From DATFWC01 sp045801465 (lineage in GTDB: Bacteria > Pseudomonadota > Alphaproteobacteria > Rhizobiales > Xanthobacteraceae), in assembly GCA_045801465.1 (NCBI GenBank), contig JBJMSU010000224.1:1-24674 (forward strand): 24,674 nt of DNA, written 5' to 3'. The position numbers were made by a program, and so were the translations under genes. The notes under the pieces are model-generated. The model was not told the DNA's origin, did no database searches, and was given only the letters and a program-made list of their open reading frames with translations. The stretch's first letter is position 1, and each line of letters starts with the position of its first letter. Shown here one piece after another: positions 15,145 through 20,911 of this stretch.

Positions 15145-15513
15145 ATGAAGTCCTATTTCGGCTGTGCGACGGCCATATTGATCTTGGCCGGCGCGACGGC
15201 GGCCGGCGCGCAAACCACGATTATCGAACGTGACAGTCCTGGTGTGATCACGCGCGAGCGCGTCGAGCTCACGCCGGCCCAGCGCACCACGATCTATCGG
15301 ACGGTCACGCGCGAACGGGTGTCGACGGCACCGCCGTCGTTCGCCGTCAGGCCGGGCGTGCGCGTCCCCCAGACCGTCGAACTGCAGGAAATCCCATCGA
15401 CGGTGGTGCAGGAAGTTCCGAGCGTGCGACGCTATCGCTACATGGTGGTGAACAACGAGGTCGTGCTCGTCGATCCCGCTACCAGCGAAGTCATCGAGAT
15501 CATCCGTCAGTAA
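15145..15513 (+). CDS. Exported DUF1236-type protein 1
   Basis: 122 residues, ATG 15145 with AGGAGG five bases upstream. A signal peptide (to about GAQ, residue 23) precedes a mature domain. This has LTPAQRTTIYRTVTRERV (42-59), a proline/valine linker, and the C-terminal core VPSVRRYRYMVVNNEVVLVDPATSEVIEIIRQ (91-122), which is the DUF1236 signature. These proteins are abundant in Bradyrhizobium-type genomes and are thought to be envelope-associated; no activity is known to me. The same two blocks recur in the proteins at 18477-19403 and 22207-22734. An exact EcfG-type promoter lies upstream and a 12-base-pair hairpin downstream, so it is a single-gene unit. Confidence 0.87.
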   Translation: MKSYFGCATAILILAGATAAGAQTTIIERDSPGVITRERVELTPAQRTTIYRTVTRERVSTAPPSFAVRPGVRVPQTVELQEIPSTVVQEVPSVRRYRYMVVNNEVVLVDPATSEVIEIIRQ

Positions 15514-15552
15514 TGGCGGATGAATCGGGTGCGGCCGCAACGCTGCATCCGT

Positions 15553-15598
15553 GTGCGGGCCGGTCCATGCCCCTCAACCGGCCCGCACTTAATTTCTG
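15553..15598. terminator. Long hairpin between convergent genes
   Basis: GTGCGGGCCGGT (15553-15564) and ACCGGCCCGCAC (15587-15598) form a perfect 12-base-pair stem with a 22-base loop, followed by TTAATTT. It sits between the 15513 stop and the oppositely oriented 15605 stop and can serve both. Confidence 0.75.
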
Positions 15599-15604
15599 CA
15601 CAGG

Positions 15605-15994
15605 CTATCTGACGTCGCGATCGAGCAGCTTGTGCACCGCCGCCGGCAAGACGTCGAGATAAGGACCGGCGAAGAATGTCTCTCCCGATCCCGTTCCGTA
15701 ATAGCGATCATAGGCGTCGATCATGGCGCGCATCGCATCGACGCACGACGTCATTGAATCGACGATCAGCTCGTTGATGTCCCCGTTCTCGGCCGCGTGC
15801 TCGAAGCGTGCGCTCGCCGACACGGTACGCGCCACGCATTCGGTGGCAGACCGGACCAGCGGCCGCACTGCCGCATTCTTCTGCTGAGTTGACATGTGCG
15901 TCGTGGGCGCCGCGCCTGGCGGTCCCAGACGGTCCTGATTGTCGACCGTAACCCCGATGACGAGCGAAAGCCCGACCATGATTGCGGGAATCAT
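15605..15994 (-). CDS. Exported or membrane-anchored helical protein of unknown function
   Basis: 129 residues from ATG 15994, preceded by GGGGAGAAGGGA. The N terminus (MIPAIMVGLSLVIGVTVD) is a short hydrophobic segment that could be a signal or an anchor. The rest is predicted by eye to be helical. It has two cysteines (ATECVART and MTSCVDAM) 37 residues apart, an acidic middle (ENGDINELIVDSM), and an aromatic AYDRYYGTGSGETFFAGPYLDVLP before the C terminus. I recall similar hypothetical proteins in Bradyrhizobium-like genomes, without function. It is convergent with DUF1236 protein 1. An upstream extension of the frame is open but lacks a better start. Confidence 0.75.
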   Translation of the reverse strand: MIPAIMVGLSLVIGVTVDNQDRLGPPGAAPTTHMSTQQKNAAVRPLVRSATECVARTVSASARFEHAAENGDINELIVDSMTSCVDAMRAMIDAYDRYYGTGSGETFFAGPYLDVLPAAVHKLLDRDVR

Positions 15995-16503
15995 TCCCTT
16001 CTCCCCAGTCCCCCGGCGATAGATTCCGCCGTTCTGCGGCAGGCGCAATCAACCGCTTGTTAATCATCGCGACGCTTATACGAAATCTCGCAAGCTGTTG
16101 CTGCCAAGACACATGCAGGGTTCCGATGCCGCACTCTCCTCCTGCGACGTGCGGGTCAGCTTCGCGTCCTGCGTCGCAACCTGCAGGCTACGTCTCGTTA
16201 CCTCTCCCTGTCTGTCGCCATGCAAGCTCCGCGCCACGCGCGGCAGCCACGGGGCGATCTTGTCTCATCTCCGATGCGAATCGCTATTGCCGCCGCCGTG
16301 GCGGCTCAGCTCTGCACCGATGCGGCTCCCCGATTTGGCCGCACCGTTCAAGAAGACGCCGTGCGAGCGGCTGGCTGGGTTGCCCGCCATCAGCGCGGTT
16401 GTGATGATTTCGTGGGCAACGTCGCACGCCACCGTGGATCACCGAGTCAAAGCGTCTTCGGCCGCGGATCAGCACGCGTCCGATCAGGTTCGGCGAGCCC
16501 AAC
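15995..16503. other. 509-base stretch without a confident gene
   Basis: Upstream of the 15994 gene and downstream of the 16504 gene, both minus strand. Several frames are open on the plus strand (for instance from ATG 16274, MRIAIAAAVAAQLC...), but none has a ribosome site and their compositions look like shadow translation. No tRNA, repeat or EcfG-type site was found. It may be a decayed gene. Confidence 0.4.
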
Positions 16504-16710
16504 TTAATGGCCGGTGCTGTTGAGATAGAGCGCGCAAATCTTGGCGGCAGAGCGGGACTGGGCGCGGTCGAAGCGCTCGAAGGCCGCGCGTAAGCCGGGA
16601 TCGATCGCCTGGACGCCACAGCCCTGGCTCACCGAACCGGCCGGCGCGGTCTCGACCGTCATGGCCAGGATGGGCAGCAGGGCGAGAAGGGCGATGCGGA
16701 GCGTTTTCAT
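16504..16710 (-). CDS. Small exported 'AKIC' protein 2
   Basis: 68 residues, starting at ATG 16710. The signal peptide (MKTLRIALLALLPILAMTVETAPAG) is followed by a short mature part with Cys31 (QGCGVQAI) and Cys59 (SAAKICALYLNS). The same order and block occur in the gene at 14577-14789: a CG pair after the signal, a phenylalanine/arginine-rich helix (LRAAFERFDRAQSRS), then AKICxxYLN. The purine-rich stretch GGGGGAC upstream of the ATG may be the ribosome site. A longer start six codons upstream is open but would bury the signal peptide. Function unknown; the paralogy is clear to the eye. Confidence 0.75.
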   Translation of the reverse strand: MKTLRIALLALLPILAMTVETAPAGSVSQGCGVQAIDPGLRAAFERFDRAQSRSAAKICALYLNSTGH

Positions 16711-16836
16711 GGGCGTCCCCCCGGACAAAACATGGTTAACCTGATCATTGGTCGCAGCGGGCCGGCCCGAGGTTCAAAGCGGCGCCGGCTGGGCTACGCG
16801 GCCGCGGCCACGCGGCATCCGAGTTGCGGGGGAATT

Positions 16837-17004
16837 TCAGGAGCCGCGGCGGCTGTCGGGTGGCTCGGACACGATCTCCTCGCCGCATTGCGGGCACAGG
16901 ATCTTGACGTCGCGGCGCAACCGGTCAGGGGTGCGCGCCGTGCGATAGCCGCAGCGCGGACACACGATTTCGATCTCGGCGTCTTTCAGCGGATCGCGAA
17001 CCAT
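16837..17004 (-). CDS. Small zinc-ribbon protein
   Basis: A 55-residue frame, ATG 17004 to TGA 16837. It encodes MVRDPLKDAEIEIVCPRCG, continues RTARTPDRLRRD, and has a second knuckle ILCPQCGEEIV. The cysteines are 15, 18, 37 and 40: two CPxCG knuckles 18 residues apart, the classic zinc ribbon. It has no signal peptide and should be cytoplasmic. Comparable short zinc ribbons are common in this order and have no assigned role; a nucleic acid or protein contact is likely. No good ribosome site is seen. A dispersed palindrome (17023-17082) lies immediately upstream and could supply or disturb its leader. Confidence 0.8.
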   Translation of the reverse strand: MVRDPLKDAEIEIVCPRCGYRTARTPDRLRRDVKILCPQCGEEIVSEPPDSRRGS

Positions 17005-17022
17005 GCGCTGATATGTGGGCGC

Positions 17023-17082
17023 GTGCCGCCGATTTGAAGTTCCTCAACGTTTACCGCAGGCTCAGGAAGGAGCTTCAAATCG
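17023..17082. repeat. Dispersed palindromic repeat, copy C
   Basis: CGATTTGAAGTTCCT (17030-17044) and AGGAGCTTCAAATCG (17068-17082) match at 14 of 15 positions as an inverted repeat, preceded by GTGCCGC. The loop differs in part from the other copies. It is the best-preserved stem of the family here and lies just upstream of the zinc-ribbon gene. Confidence 0.85.
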
Positions 17083-17163
17083 AAAGCCATCCGAATCAAA
17101 GGCTTGCTAGTGCCGCCGTGCTTCCGAACTATCAGGGGGTGCCGCGAAGGGCGCCTTGGCCGC

Positions 17164-17559
17164 CTAGCGCGTGGAGGTCTCGCCGACATTCGCGTGGGGG
17201 GCGCGAACGTGCGGCCGCGCCGATCCGGGCGCGGGGTTGCATTCGCGATCGATGACGGAAGTCACGTCGTCGAGCGCCCCGTCCATGTGCGCGATATCGC
17301 CGACGCGGTCACGTCCGGTCTTGCAGCGCTCGAACACTTCGCGGGCGCGCACCACCACCTCCGCGTGATGGCGGTAGGTGTCGCATTTCTCGTCCTGACC
17401 GGCGCGGGCCGCGCTTTTCAGGCGCGCCAGCATCTCCTCCATCTTCGACCACGTAGCCGCCAAGTCCTGCCGGCATGAGGGCGTATTGATGGTTTCCGCT
17501 GCGGCCGGCGCAATGCCGACCGAGACGATCGCGGACACGAGCACAGTACGCAGAATCAT
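17164..17559 (-). CDS. Exported four-cysteine 'CKTG' protein 1
   Basis: 131 residues from ATG 17559 (GTG 17562 is an alternative). The signal peptide ends near PAAAE (residue 22). The mature part is helical, with cysteines at 29, 59, 79 and 107 (spacing C-x29-C-x19-C-x27-C). Conserved blocks are RLKSAAR, EKCDTYRHHAEVVVRAREVFERCKTG and DGALDDVTSVIDREC. The protein at 19918-20271 has the same blocks and exactly the same cysteine spacing, so the pair are paralogues. It is probably a disulfide-bonded helical periplasmic protein; function unknown. The 24 residues after the last cysteine are extra and low in structure. A GGAAC-N17-CATT site lies directly upstream, back to back with the EcfG site of the next gene. 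Confidence 0.82.
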   Translation of the reverse strand: MILRTVLVSAIVSVGIAPAAAETINTPSCRQDLAATWSKMEEMLARLKSAARAGQDEKCDTYRHHAEVVVRAREVFERCKTGRDRVGDIAHMDGALDDVTSVIDRECNPAPGSARPHVRAPHANVGETSTR

Positions 17560-17577
17560 CACGAATCCCGGCTACTG

Positions 17578-17632
17578 AATGGTCGCGGCGTGCTGGTGGT
17601 TCCGTGGGAACCGCTGCGGGCGCGCCGGCGTT
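17578..17632. promoter_or_regulatory. Back-to-back EcfG-type promoter region
   Basis: A perfect GGTTCC-GTG-GGAACC palindrome (17598-17612) supplies a -35 element to each strand. On the plus strand GGAAC (17607-17611), 17 bases, CGTT (17629-17632) is an exact EcfG match, 35 bases before ATG 17667. On the minus strand GGAAC (17603-17599), 17 bases, CATT (17581-17578) is a one-mismatch site facing the 17559 gene. Confidence 0.7.
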
Positions 17633-17666
17633 GGTGTGGCGAACATTCCGCGAACACGAGGCCGAG

Positions 17667-17915
17667 ATGGCGTCGAACACCAATCCCAAGCTCGATCCTG
17701 ACCCGCCGTCCAACACCGCGAAGGATCCCGACGACTGGGTCTCCGGCGACGATCCGATGACCGGCGCGCAGGCGTCCTATCTCAAGACGCTGGCCGAGGA
17801 GGCGCACGAGCCGGAGGCGTTCAGCGAACGCCTGACCAAAGCCGAAGCATCCAAGCGCATCGATGTCCTCAAGGCGAAGCTGAAGCTGTTCGACGGCCCG
17901 CCCCATCCGGCATGA
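17667..17915 (+). CDS. DUF3072 domain protein
   Basis: 82 residues from ATG 17667, with GAGG shortly upstream. The core DPDDWVSGDDPMTGAQASYLKTLAEEA followed by LTKAEASKRIDVLKAK is the DUF3072 signature. No signal peptide; it is a small soluble acidic/helical protein. Its biochemical role is not known. The frame is open upstream to a GTG at 17604, but that stretch overlaps the promoter and is not family-like. The exact EcfG-type promoter just upstream places it in the general stress response, a reasonable setting for a small protein of this kind. It is transcribed away from the CKTG protein 1 gene. Confidence 0.88.
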   Translation: MASNTNPKLDPDPPSNTAKDPDDWVSGDDPMTGAQASYLKTLAEEAHEPEAFSERLTKAEASKRIDVLKAKLKLFDGPPHPA

Positions 17916-18130
17916 TGGCGCTGTCGCCGGGTGGCGGAACCGGGCGCTCGGCGGTTGCCGCCCTCGAACAGGGGCGCGGTCGCTGCGCGCGACCAAGCGT
18001 CGCCTGCGGAGCGCAACCAGGCGATGTGCTCGCTTCACCATACAAAAAGGCTATCGCGGCTCTGTTTCGTTCAAATTTCGCCGATTGTTTCGTCATTGAA
18101 ACACGAGCGGCCGCTTCCGCTATCAGCAGG
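17916..18130. other. Intergenic stretch with repeated regulatory-type motif
   Basis: No convincing gene. The minus-strand frame from ATG 18041 is very arginine-rich and runs into the DUF3072 gene, so it was not called. The main feature is the TGTTTC/GAAACA motif at 18052-18105. Confidence 0.4.
18052..18105 (-). promoter_or_regulatory. Repeated TGTTTC/GAAACA motif, copy 2
   Basis: TGTTTC-N6-GAAACA (18086-18103), then on the minus strand GGCGAAAT, GAAACAG, eight bases and TAG. It aligns without gaps to the copy at 14826-14880 over about 55 bases. Unlike the other two copies it has no obvious gene downstream, so it may drive an RNA or be a remnant. Confidence 0.45.
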
Positions 18131-18226
18131 TTACCGTGACGAGCGGCGCCCCTCTGGATCGCGCGCCAGCAGCGGTGCCAAGCACAGCAGCAGGAATGCT
18201 GCGCCGACGAGCTGAAACGTCAGCAT
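18131..18226 (-). CDS. Putative 31-residue single-span membrane peptide
   Basis: A very short frame, ATG 18226 to TAA 18131. It encodes one hydrophobic helix (LVGAAFLLLCLAPLLA) followed by a charged tail (RDPEGRRSSR), the positive-inside pattern of small membrane peptides. A good ribosome site, GGGAG, lies eight bases upstream. A copy of the 55-base motif that also precedes the 14789 gene ends about 29 bases upstream. These three points together support a real gene. No homologue is known to me. Confidence 0.5.
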   Translation of the reverse strand: MLTFQLVGAAFLLLCLAPLLARDPEGRRSSR

Positions 18227-18254
18227 CGAACAGTCTCCCGACTTGGCGCGGACG

Positions 18255-18306
18255 TTAGAGCGCCGCTGTTTTCGCCGGATATCGTGCCATGTTTCGTTCC
18301 GCGCCT
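18255..18306 (-). promoter_or_regulatory. Repeated GAAACA motif, copy 3
   Basis: On the minus strand ACGAAACA, GGCACGATAT, GAAAACAG, eight bases and TAA follow the spacing of the copies at 14826 and 18052; the first TGTTTC half-site is missing. It lies 29 bases ahead of the 31-residue peptide gene. Confidence 0.45.
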
Positions 18307-18398
18307 TGCCGCAGTTGTCAGCAGCCGCGCCCGAGCGCACGGGGCTCGATCATTCCTGTGGATAAGGCCGCCACCTCGGGCTGAGCGCACCTGACGGC

Positions 18399-18434
18399 GG
18401 GTTCCGCCGGAACCCCGCTCTTCAAGTGGGCGTT
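18399..18434 (+). promoter_or_regulatory. EcfG-type general stress promoter with palindromic -35
   Basis: GGAAC (18409-18413), 17 bases, CGTT (18431-18434) matches the EcfG consensus exactly, 42 bases before ATG 18477. The -35 lies in a perfect GGGTTCC-GCC-GGAACCC palindrome (18399-18415), like that at 17598; here no matching -10 is seen on the other strand. Confidence 0.78.
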
Positions 18435-18476
18435 GATCCCCTGCTTCAGGCGACGGCTTCTCAACGGAGAACAATC

Positions 18477-19403
18477 ATGAGCACGCATCTTCACCATGCC
18501 GCCGTAGCGCTGGCGCTGGTCGCGGGGGCGGGAGCCGCCCATGCGCAGACGGTCATCACGCGCGAGATCACCACCGAGCCGGTGGAGACGATCGTCGAGC
18601 GCGGACCCACCGGAACGGTGATCACGCGCCGGCCGCTCGACATGACGGGTCCCCGCGCGCCAGTCGCGCTGCCGGACGCAGCGGCCGTCGCCACGCCGGT
18701 CGAACCGATTGCTCGATCGCGCGAGACCGTGGGCTCGTCCGTCGTCACGACAAGCTCGTCATCGGATACGATCGCGACGCGGCGCATCGCGGCGCCACGC
18801 GCCGTCGCCTCCCAGCGCACCCGCGCAGCCACGACACAGCGGCGGGTCGTGAACTCCAACACGTCCGTTCGCAAGCCTGCACTGCGTCCCGCGGTCAGCA
18901 CCGCGCGGGCGACGGCTCGCGTGGCGCCGGCGCCCCGCCTCGTGGCCGCGCCGCCAGCCCTCACTGCAGCGCAGCGAAGCACGATCTATCGCACCGTCGT
19001 GGAGGAGCGCGTGGTGCCGAGAACCATGATCACCGGGCCCATTGCGGCTCCGACGTTCGCCGCACCCGTCGTAACGGCGCCGGCGGTGCGCGAAGAGATC
19101 GTCACCGAGCGCCTCCTTACGCCGCCCGCGCCGCTCATCGGTGAGCGGATCGTGACGCGCCCGCTCGCGGTCGAAACCGTGGGCGCCGCACCGACCGCCA
19201 CCGAGCGCGTCGTGACCACGCCGGCAAGCCTCGACCTCACCATCGGTTCGCGTGTACCGGCGACGGTGCCGCTCTATGCGCTGCCGCGAACTCTCGGCGT
19301 GCAGATCCCGTCGGTCCGGTCGTATCGCTATGCGATCCTGGATGACCGCGTCCTGCTGGTCGATCCTGTGACGGGCGTCGTCGTCGCGGAGCTTGATCAG
19401 TAG
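18477..19403 (+). CDS. Exported DUF1236-type protein 2, enlarged
   Basis: 308 residues from ATG 18477 (CGGAGA upstream), more than twice the size of its relatives. A signal peptide (to AHAQ, residue 24) leads into a long low-complexity stretch (25-160) rich in T, R, V, A and P, with recurring VITRE / ETIVERG / VITRRP units. The family blocks follow: LTAAQRSTIYRTVVEERVV (162-180), a second run of EEIVTERL / GERIVTRPL / TERVVTTP units, and IPSVRSYRYAILDDRVLLVDPVTGVVVAELDQ (277-308), matching the C terminus of the 15145 gene. The protein probably lies extended in the periplasm or on the envelope; no activity is known. An exact EcfG-type promoter precedes it and a 10-base-pair hairpin follows. 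Confidence 0.85.
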   Translation: MSTHLHHAAVALALVAGAGAAHAQTVITREITTEPVETIVERGPTGTVITRRPLDMTGPRAPVALPDAAAVATPVEPIARSRETVGSSVVTTSSSSDTIATRRIAAPRAVASQRTRAATTQRRVVNSNTSVRKPALRPAVSTARATARVAPAPRLVAAPPALTAAQRSTIYRTVVEERVVPRTMITGPIAAPTFAAPVVTAPAVREEIVTERLLTPPAPLIGERIVTRPLAVETVGAAPTATERVVTTPASLDLTIGSRVPATVPLYALPRTLGVQIPSVRSYRYAILDDRVLLVDPVTGVVVAELDQ

Positions 19404-19434
19404 ACGGCGGCTCGTCAGCGCCAGCCTTTCGATG

Positions 19435-19462
19435 CAGGCCGCTGCTGGTTGGCAGCGGCCTG
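19435..19462 (+). terminator. Hairpin after DUF1236-type gene 2
   Basis: AGGCCGCTGC (19436-19445) and GCAGCGGCCT (19452-19461) pair perfectly around a six-base loop, extended by one C-G pair. There is no T-run, so it may be an imperfect terminator or an mRNA-stabilising stem. Confidence 0.55.
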
Positions 19463-19548
19463 TCGCATGCTTGCCGCAGCGGATCGGTCGGCTGCCGCGG
19501 CGCTCGCGCGCTTGTGAGCGAAAGGTTGCGCTCGAGCGGCGTTTCCGC

Positions 19549-19573
19549 GGAACTAGTGAGTCCGAATTGCATT
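19549..19573 (+). promoter_or_regulatory. Candidate EcfG-like site, one mismatch
   Basis: GGAAC (19549-19553), 16 bases, CATT (19570-19573), 61 bases before the 19635 start. The -10 differs from CGTT at one base. The same CATT variant appears ahead of the genes at 17559 and 24598. Confidence 0.4.
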
Positions 19574-19634
19574 GCCAAGCTAAAGAGCCGCACGGGGGCA
19601 CAAGAACACAAGAAGAGGCAACAGGAGCTGACCC

Positions 19635-19790
19635 ATGGCCGACCGCAGTGCTCTCGGCATCCTCGGATTCATCCTCAGCGGTGCTGCGTTGACCGTCGTG
19701 ACCATCGCCTACCTGGTCGTGCGCGATCATGTGGAAGGGCGGCTCGCTCTCGATGCCAGCGCGCGGGCGGTTTACGCCACGCTGCGCTAA
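19635..19790 (+). CDS. Small 'MADR' single-span membrane protein 1
   Basis: 51 residues, ATG 19635 after AGGAGCTG. The sequence is MADRSALGILGFILSG, a hydrophobic helix to about residue 29, then RDHVEGRLALD and a short tail. The MADR-x2-L-x-I-x-GFI start, the single span, and the post-helix (V/H)xGxxxL segment are shared with two minus-strand genes at 20393-20563 and 20762-20911, so this is one of three paralogues. The helix lacks a cleavage site, so it should stay in the inner membrane. Function unknown. The CKTG protein 2 gene lies about 130 bases further on the same strand, with a hairpin between. Confidence 0.78.
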   Translation: MADRSALGILGFILSGAALTVVTIAYLVVRDHVEGRLALDASARAVYATLR

Positions 19791-19806
19791 CGCCAATCCT
19801 CTCCAG

Positions 19807-19824
19807 CCGGCCGGCTGCGGCCGG
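19807..19824 (+). terminator. GC hairpin after MADR protein 1
   Basis: CCGGCCG (19807-19813) and CGGCCGG (19818-19824) form a perfect seven-base-pair stem with a GCTG loop, 17 bases after the stop. No T-run follows. Confidence 0.45.
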
Positions 19825-19917
19825 TCGCGTGTGCGCAGGCCTCAAGAAAAATCGGCGACGCCGTGAACCTTCGGGATCGCTCGCGCGTACTCATTTCGAC
19901 TCCCGGGAGACCGCCCG

Positions 19918-20271
19918 ATGAGGCCCCTCTGCTGCGCTGTCGGCCTTGCGCCCGTGCTGGCGCTTGCACTTGCACTACTTGTGGCTGTACCGGCGCACGC
20001 CGGTACGATCGATTCCTCCGCCTGTAAACGCGATCTCACTGCCGCCTCGGCCGGCGTAAGCGAGACCAGGGCGCGGCTGAAAGGTTTGGCGAAAACCCGG
20101 GCAGCGGAGAAATGTGCCGCGTATCGCGCGCAATTCCTCGTCGTCGTCAGGGCCCGTGCCGTTTTCGCAAACTGCAAGACCGGGCCGGATCGTGACGAGG
20201 AGGTCGACCGCCTCGATGGCACGATCGAGGATCTCAACGGTGTCATCGCCGAGAGCTGCGCTGTTCAATAG
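19918..20271 (+). CDS. Exported four-cysteine 'CKTG' protein 2
   Basis: 117 residues, ATG 19918 with GGGAG upstream. The signal peptide (to AHAG, residue 29) contains an extra CC pair. The mature cysteines are at 36, 66, 86 and 114: C-x29-C-x19-C-x27-C, identical to the protein at 17164-17559. Shared blocks are RARLKGLAKT, EKCAAYRAQFLVVVRARAVFANCKTGPDR and DGTIEDLNGVIAESC. The protein ends three residues after the last cysteine, without the tail of its paralogue. The predicted product is a small helical periplasmic protein with two disulfides. No role is known. It is convergent with MADR protein 2. Confidence 0.83.
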   Translation: MRPLCCAVGLAPVLALALALLVAVPAHAGTIDSSACKRDLTAASAGVSETRARLKGLAKTRAAEKCAAYRAQFLVVVRARAVFANCKTGPDRDEEVDRLDGTIEDLNGVIAESCAVQ

Positions 20272-20358
20272 CCGACAGCGAGACCTTCTCATCATCGCCG
20301 GGCTTGGGTCTATCGGCGCGATTCAAGGCGTGACGGAGAGCCGCCCAAGGCGGCGTCT

Positions 20359-20376
20359 CGAAGGAGAGGTCCTTCG
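20359..20376. terminator. Hairpin between convergent genes
   Basis: CGAAGGA (20359-20365) and TCCTTCG (20370-20376) form a perfect seven-base-pair stem with a GAGG tetraloop, between the stop codons at 20271 and 20393. It lacks a T-run. Confidence 0.45.
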
Positions 20377-20392
20377 CGCTGAAATCTGAGTG

Positions 20393-20563
20393 CTAGTTCA
20401 GCACGATCGGCAGCGAGGCGGACATGACCGGCCGCGGACCGTTGTCGAGAGTGAGGCGGCCATTCAGGTGTCCTTGCACCACGATCACGCCGACGCCGAT
20501 CACGGTCGCTGTGATTCCACCGACGATGAACCCGATGATGCCGAGGCTCTTGCGGTCTGCCAT
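20393..20563 (-). CDS. Small 'MADR' single-span membrane protein 2
   Basis: 56 residues from ATG 20563, with AGGGGA at the ribosome-site position. It begins MADRKSLGIIGFIVGG, spans the membrane with residues about 8-29 (TATVIGVGVIVV), then reads QGHLNGRLTLDNGPRPVMSAS. It is closest in plan to the plus-strand protein at 19635, sharing HxxGRLxLD. An exact EcfG-type promoter lies about 80 bases upstream on the same strand, making this the best-supported stress-regulated member of the family. It lies in the same orientation as MADR protein 3, about 200 bases downstream of it, but has its own promoter. Confidence 0.83.
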   Translation of the reverse strand: MADRKSLGIIGFIVGGITATVIGVGVIVVQGHLNGRLTLDNGPRPVMSASLPIVLN

Positions 20564-20644
20564 GATCGTCCCCTGTTCCCTGGCTGTTAGTCGCCTCAGG
20601 GAGCCCTTCGGTTCACACGTGTTGGATCGACTTAGACGCGTATC

Positions 20645-20670
20645 AACGCACGATTCCAGTGCGTGGTTCC
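20645..20670 (-). promoter_or_regulatory. EcfG-type general stress promoter, minus strand
   Basis: On the minus strand GGAAC (20670-20666), 17 bases, CGTT (20648-20645): an exact match to the EcfG consensus, facing the 20563 start with a leader of about 75 bases. Confidence 0.77.
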
Positions 20671-20761
20671 AGGGCGCGAGGGCGGCGTCGGCGTGTCGCA
20701 AGGAATCAAGGTTAATACCGGCTGCAGCCGGTCAGGCTCGTCAAGTCGTTTGCAGCTGGAA

Positions 20762-20911
20762 TCAGCGGGGAGCGATCGTGGCGTAAGGAACCTCGAGCGG
20801 GAAGGCCCCCGCCATGCTCTTATGGACCATCACGGCTGCGATAAGCATGACGGCGCCAGTGATGCTGGCGGCGATGAAACCGATGATCCGCAGCCCGGTC
20901 CGATCCGCCAT
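20762..20911 (-). CDS. Small 'MADR' single-span membrane protein 3
   Basis: 49 residues, ATG 20911 after AAGGGGA. It begins MADRTGLRIIGFIAAS, continues with a span TGAVMLIAAVMV, then HKSMAGAFPLEVPYATIAPR. The opening MADR-x2-L-x-I-x-GFI and the IT-x-AV start of the span match the other two members, but the tail has diverged. A longer frame upstream is open but holds no sensible start. No EcfG-type site was found ahead of it, in contrast to the 20563 gene; expression may differ or come from the region upstream. Function unknown. Confidence 0.78.
   Translation of the reverse strand: MADRTGLRIIGFIAASITGAVMLIAAVMVHKSMAGAFPLEVPYATIAPR

Noticed and set aside
16055..16503. Plus-strand frames such as the one from ATG 16274 with a possible signal-like start
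   Set aside because: No ribosome site, odd composition and competing open frames on both strands; not enough to call a gene.
17559..18041. A 160-codon minus-strand frame starting just after motif copy 2
   Set aside because: It overlaps the DUF3072 gene completely at its 3' part and begins with a run of arginines.
19865..19890. TGAAC-N17-CGTA ahead of the 19918 gene
   Set aside because: One mismatch in each element; too weak to separate from chance.
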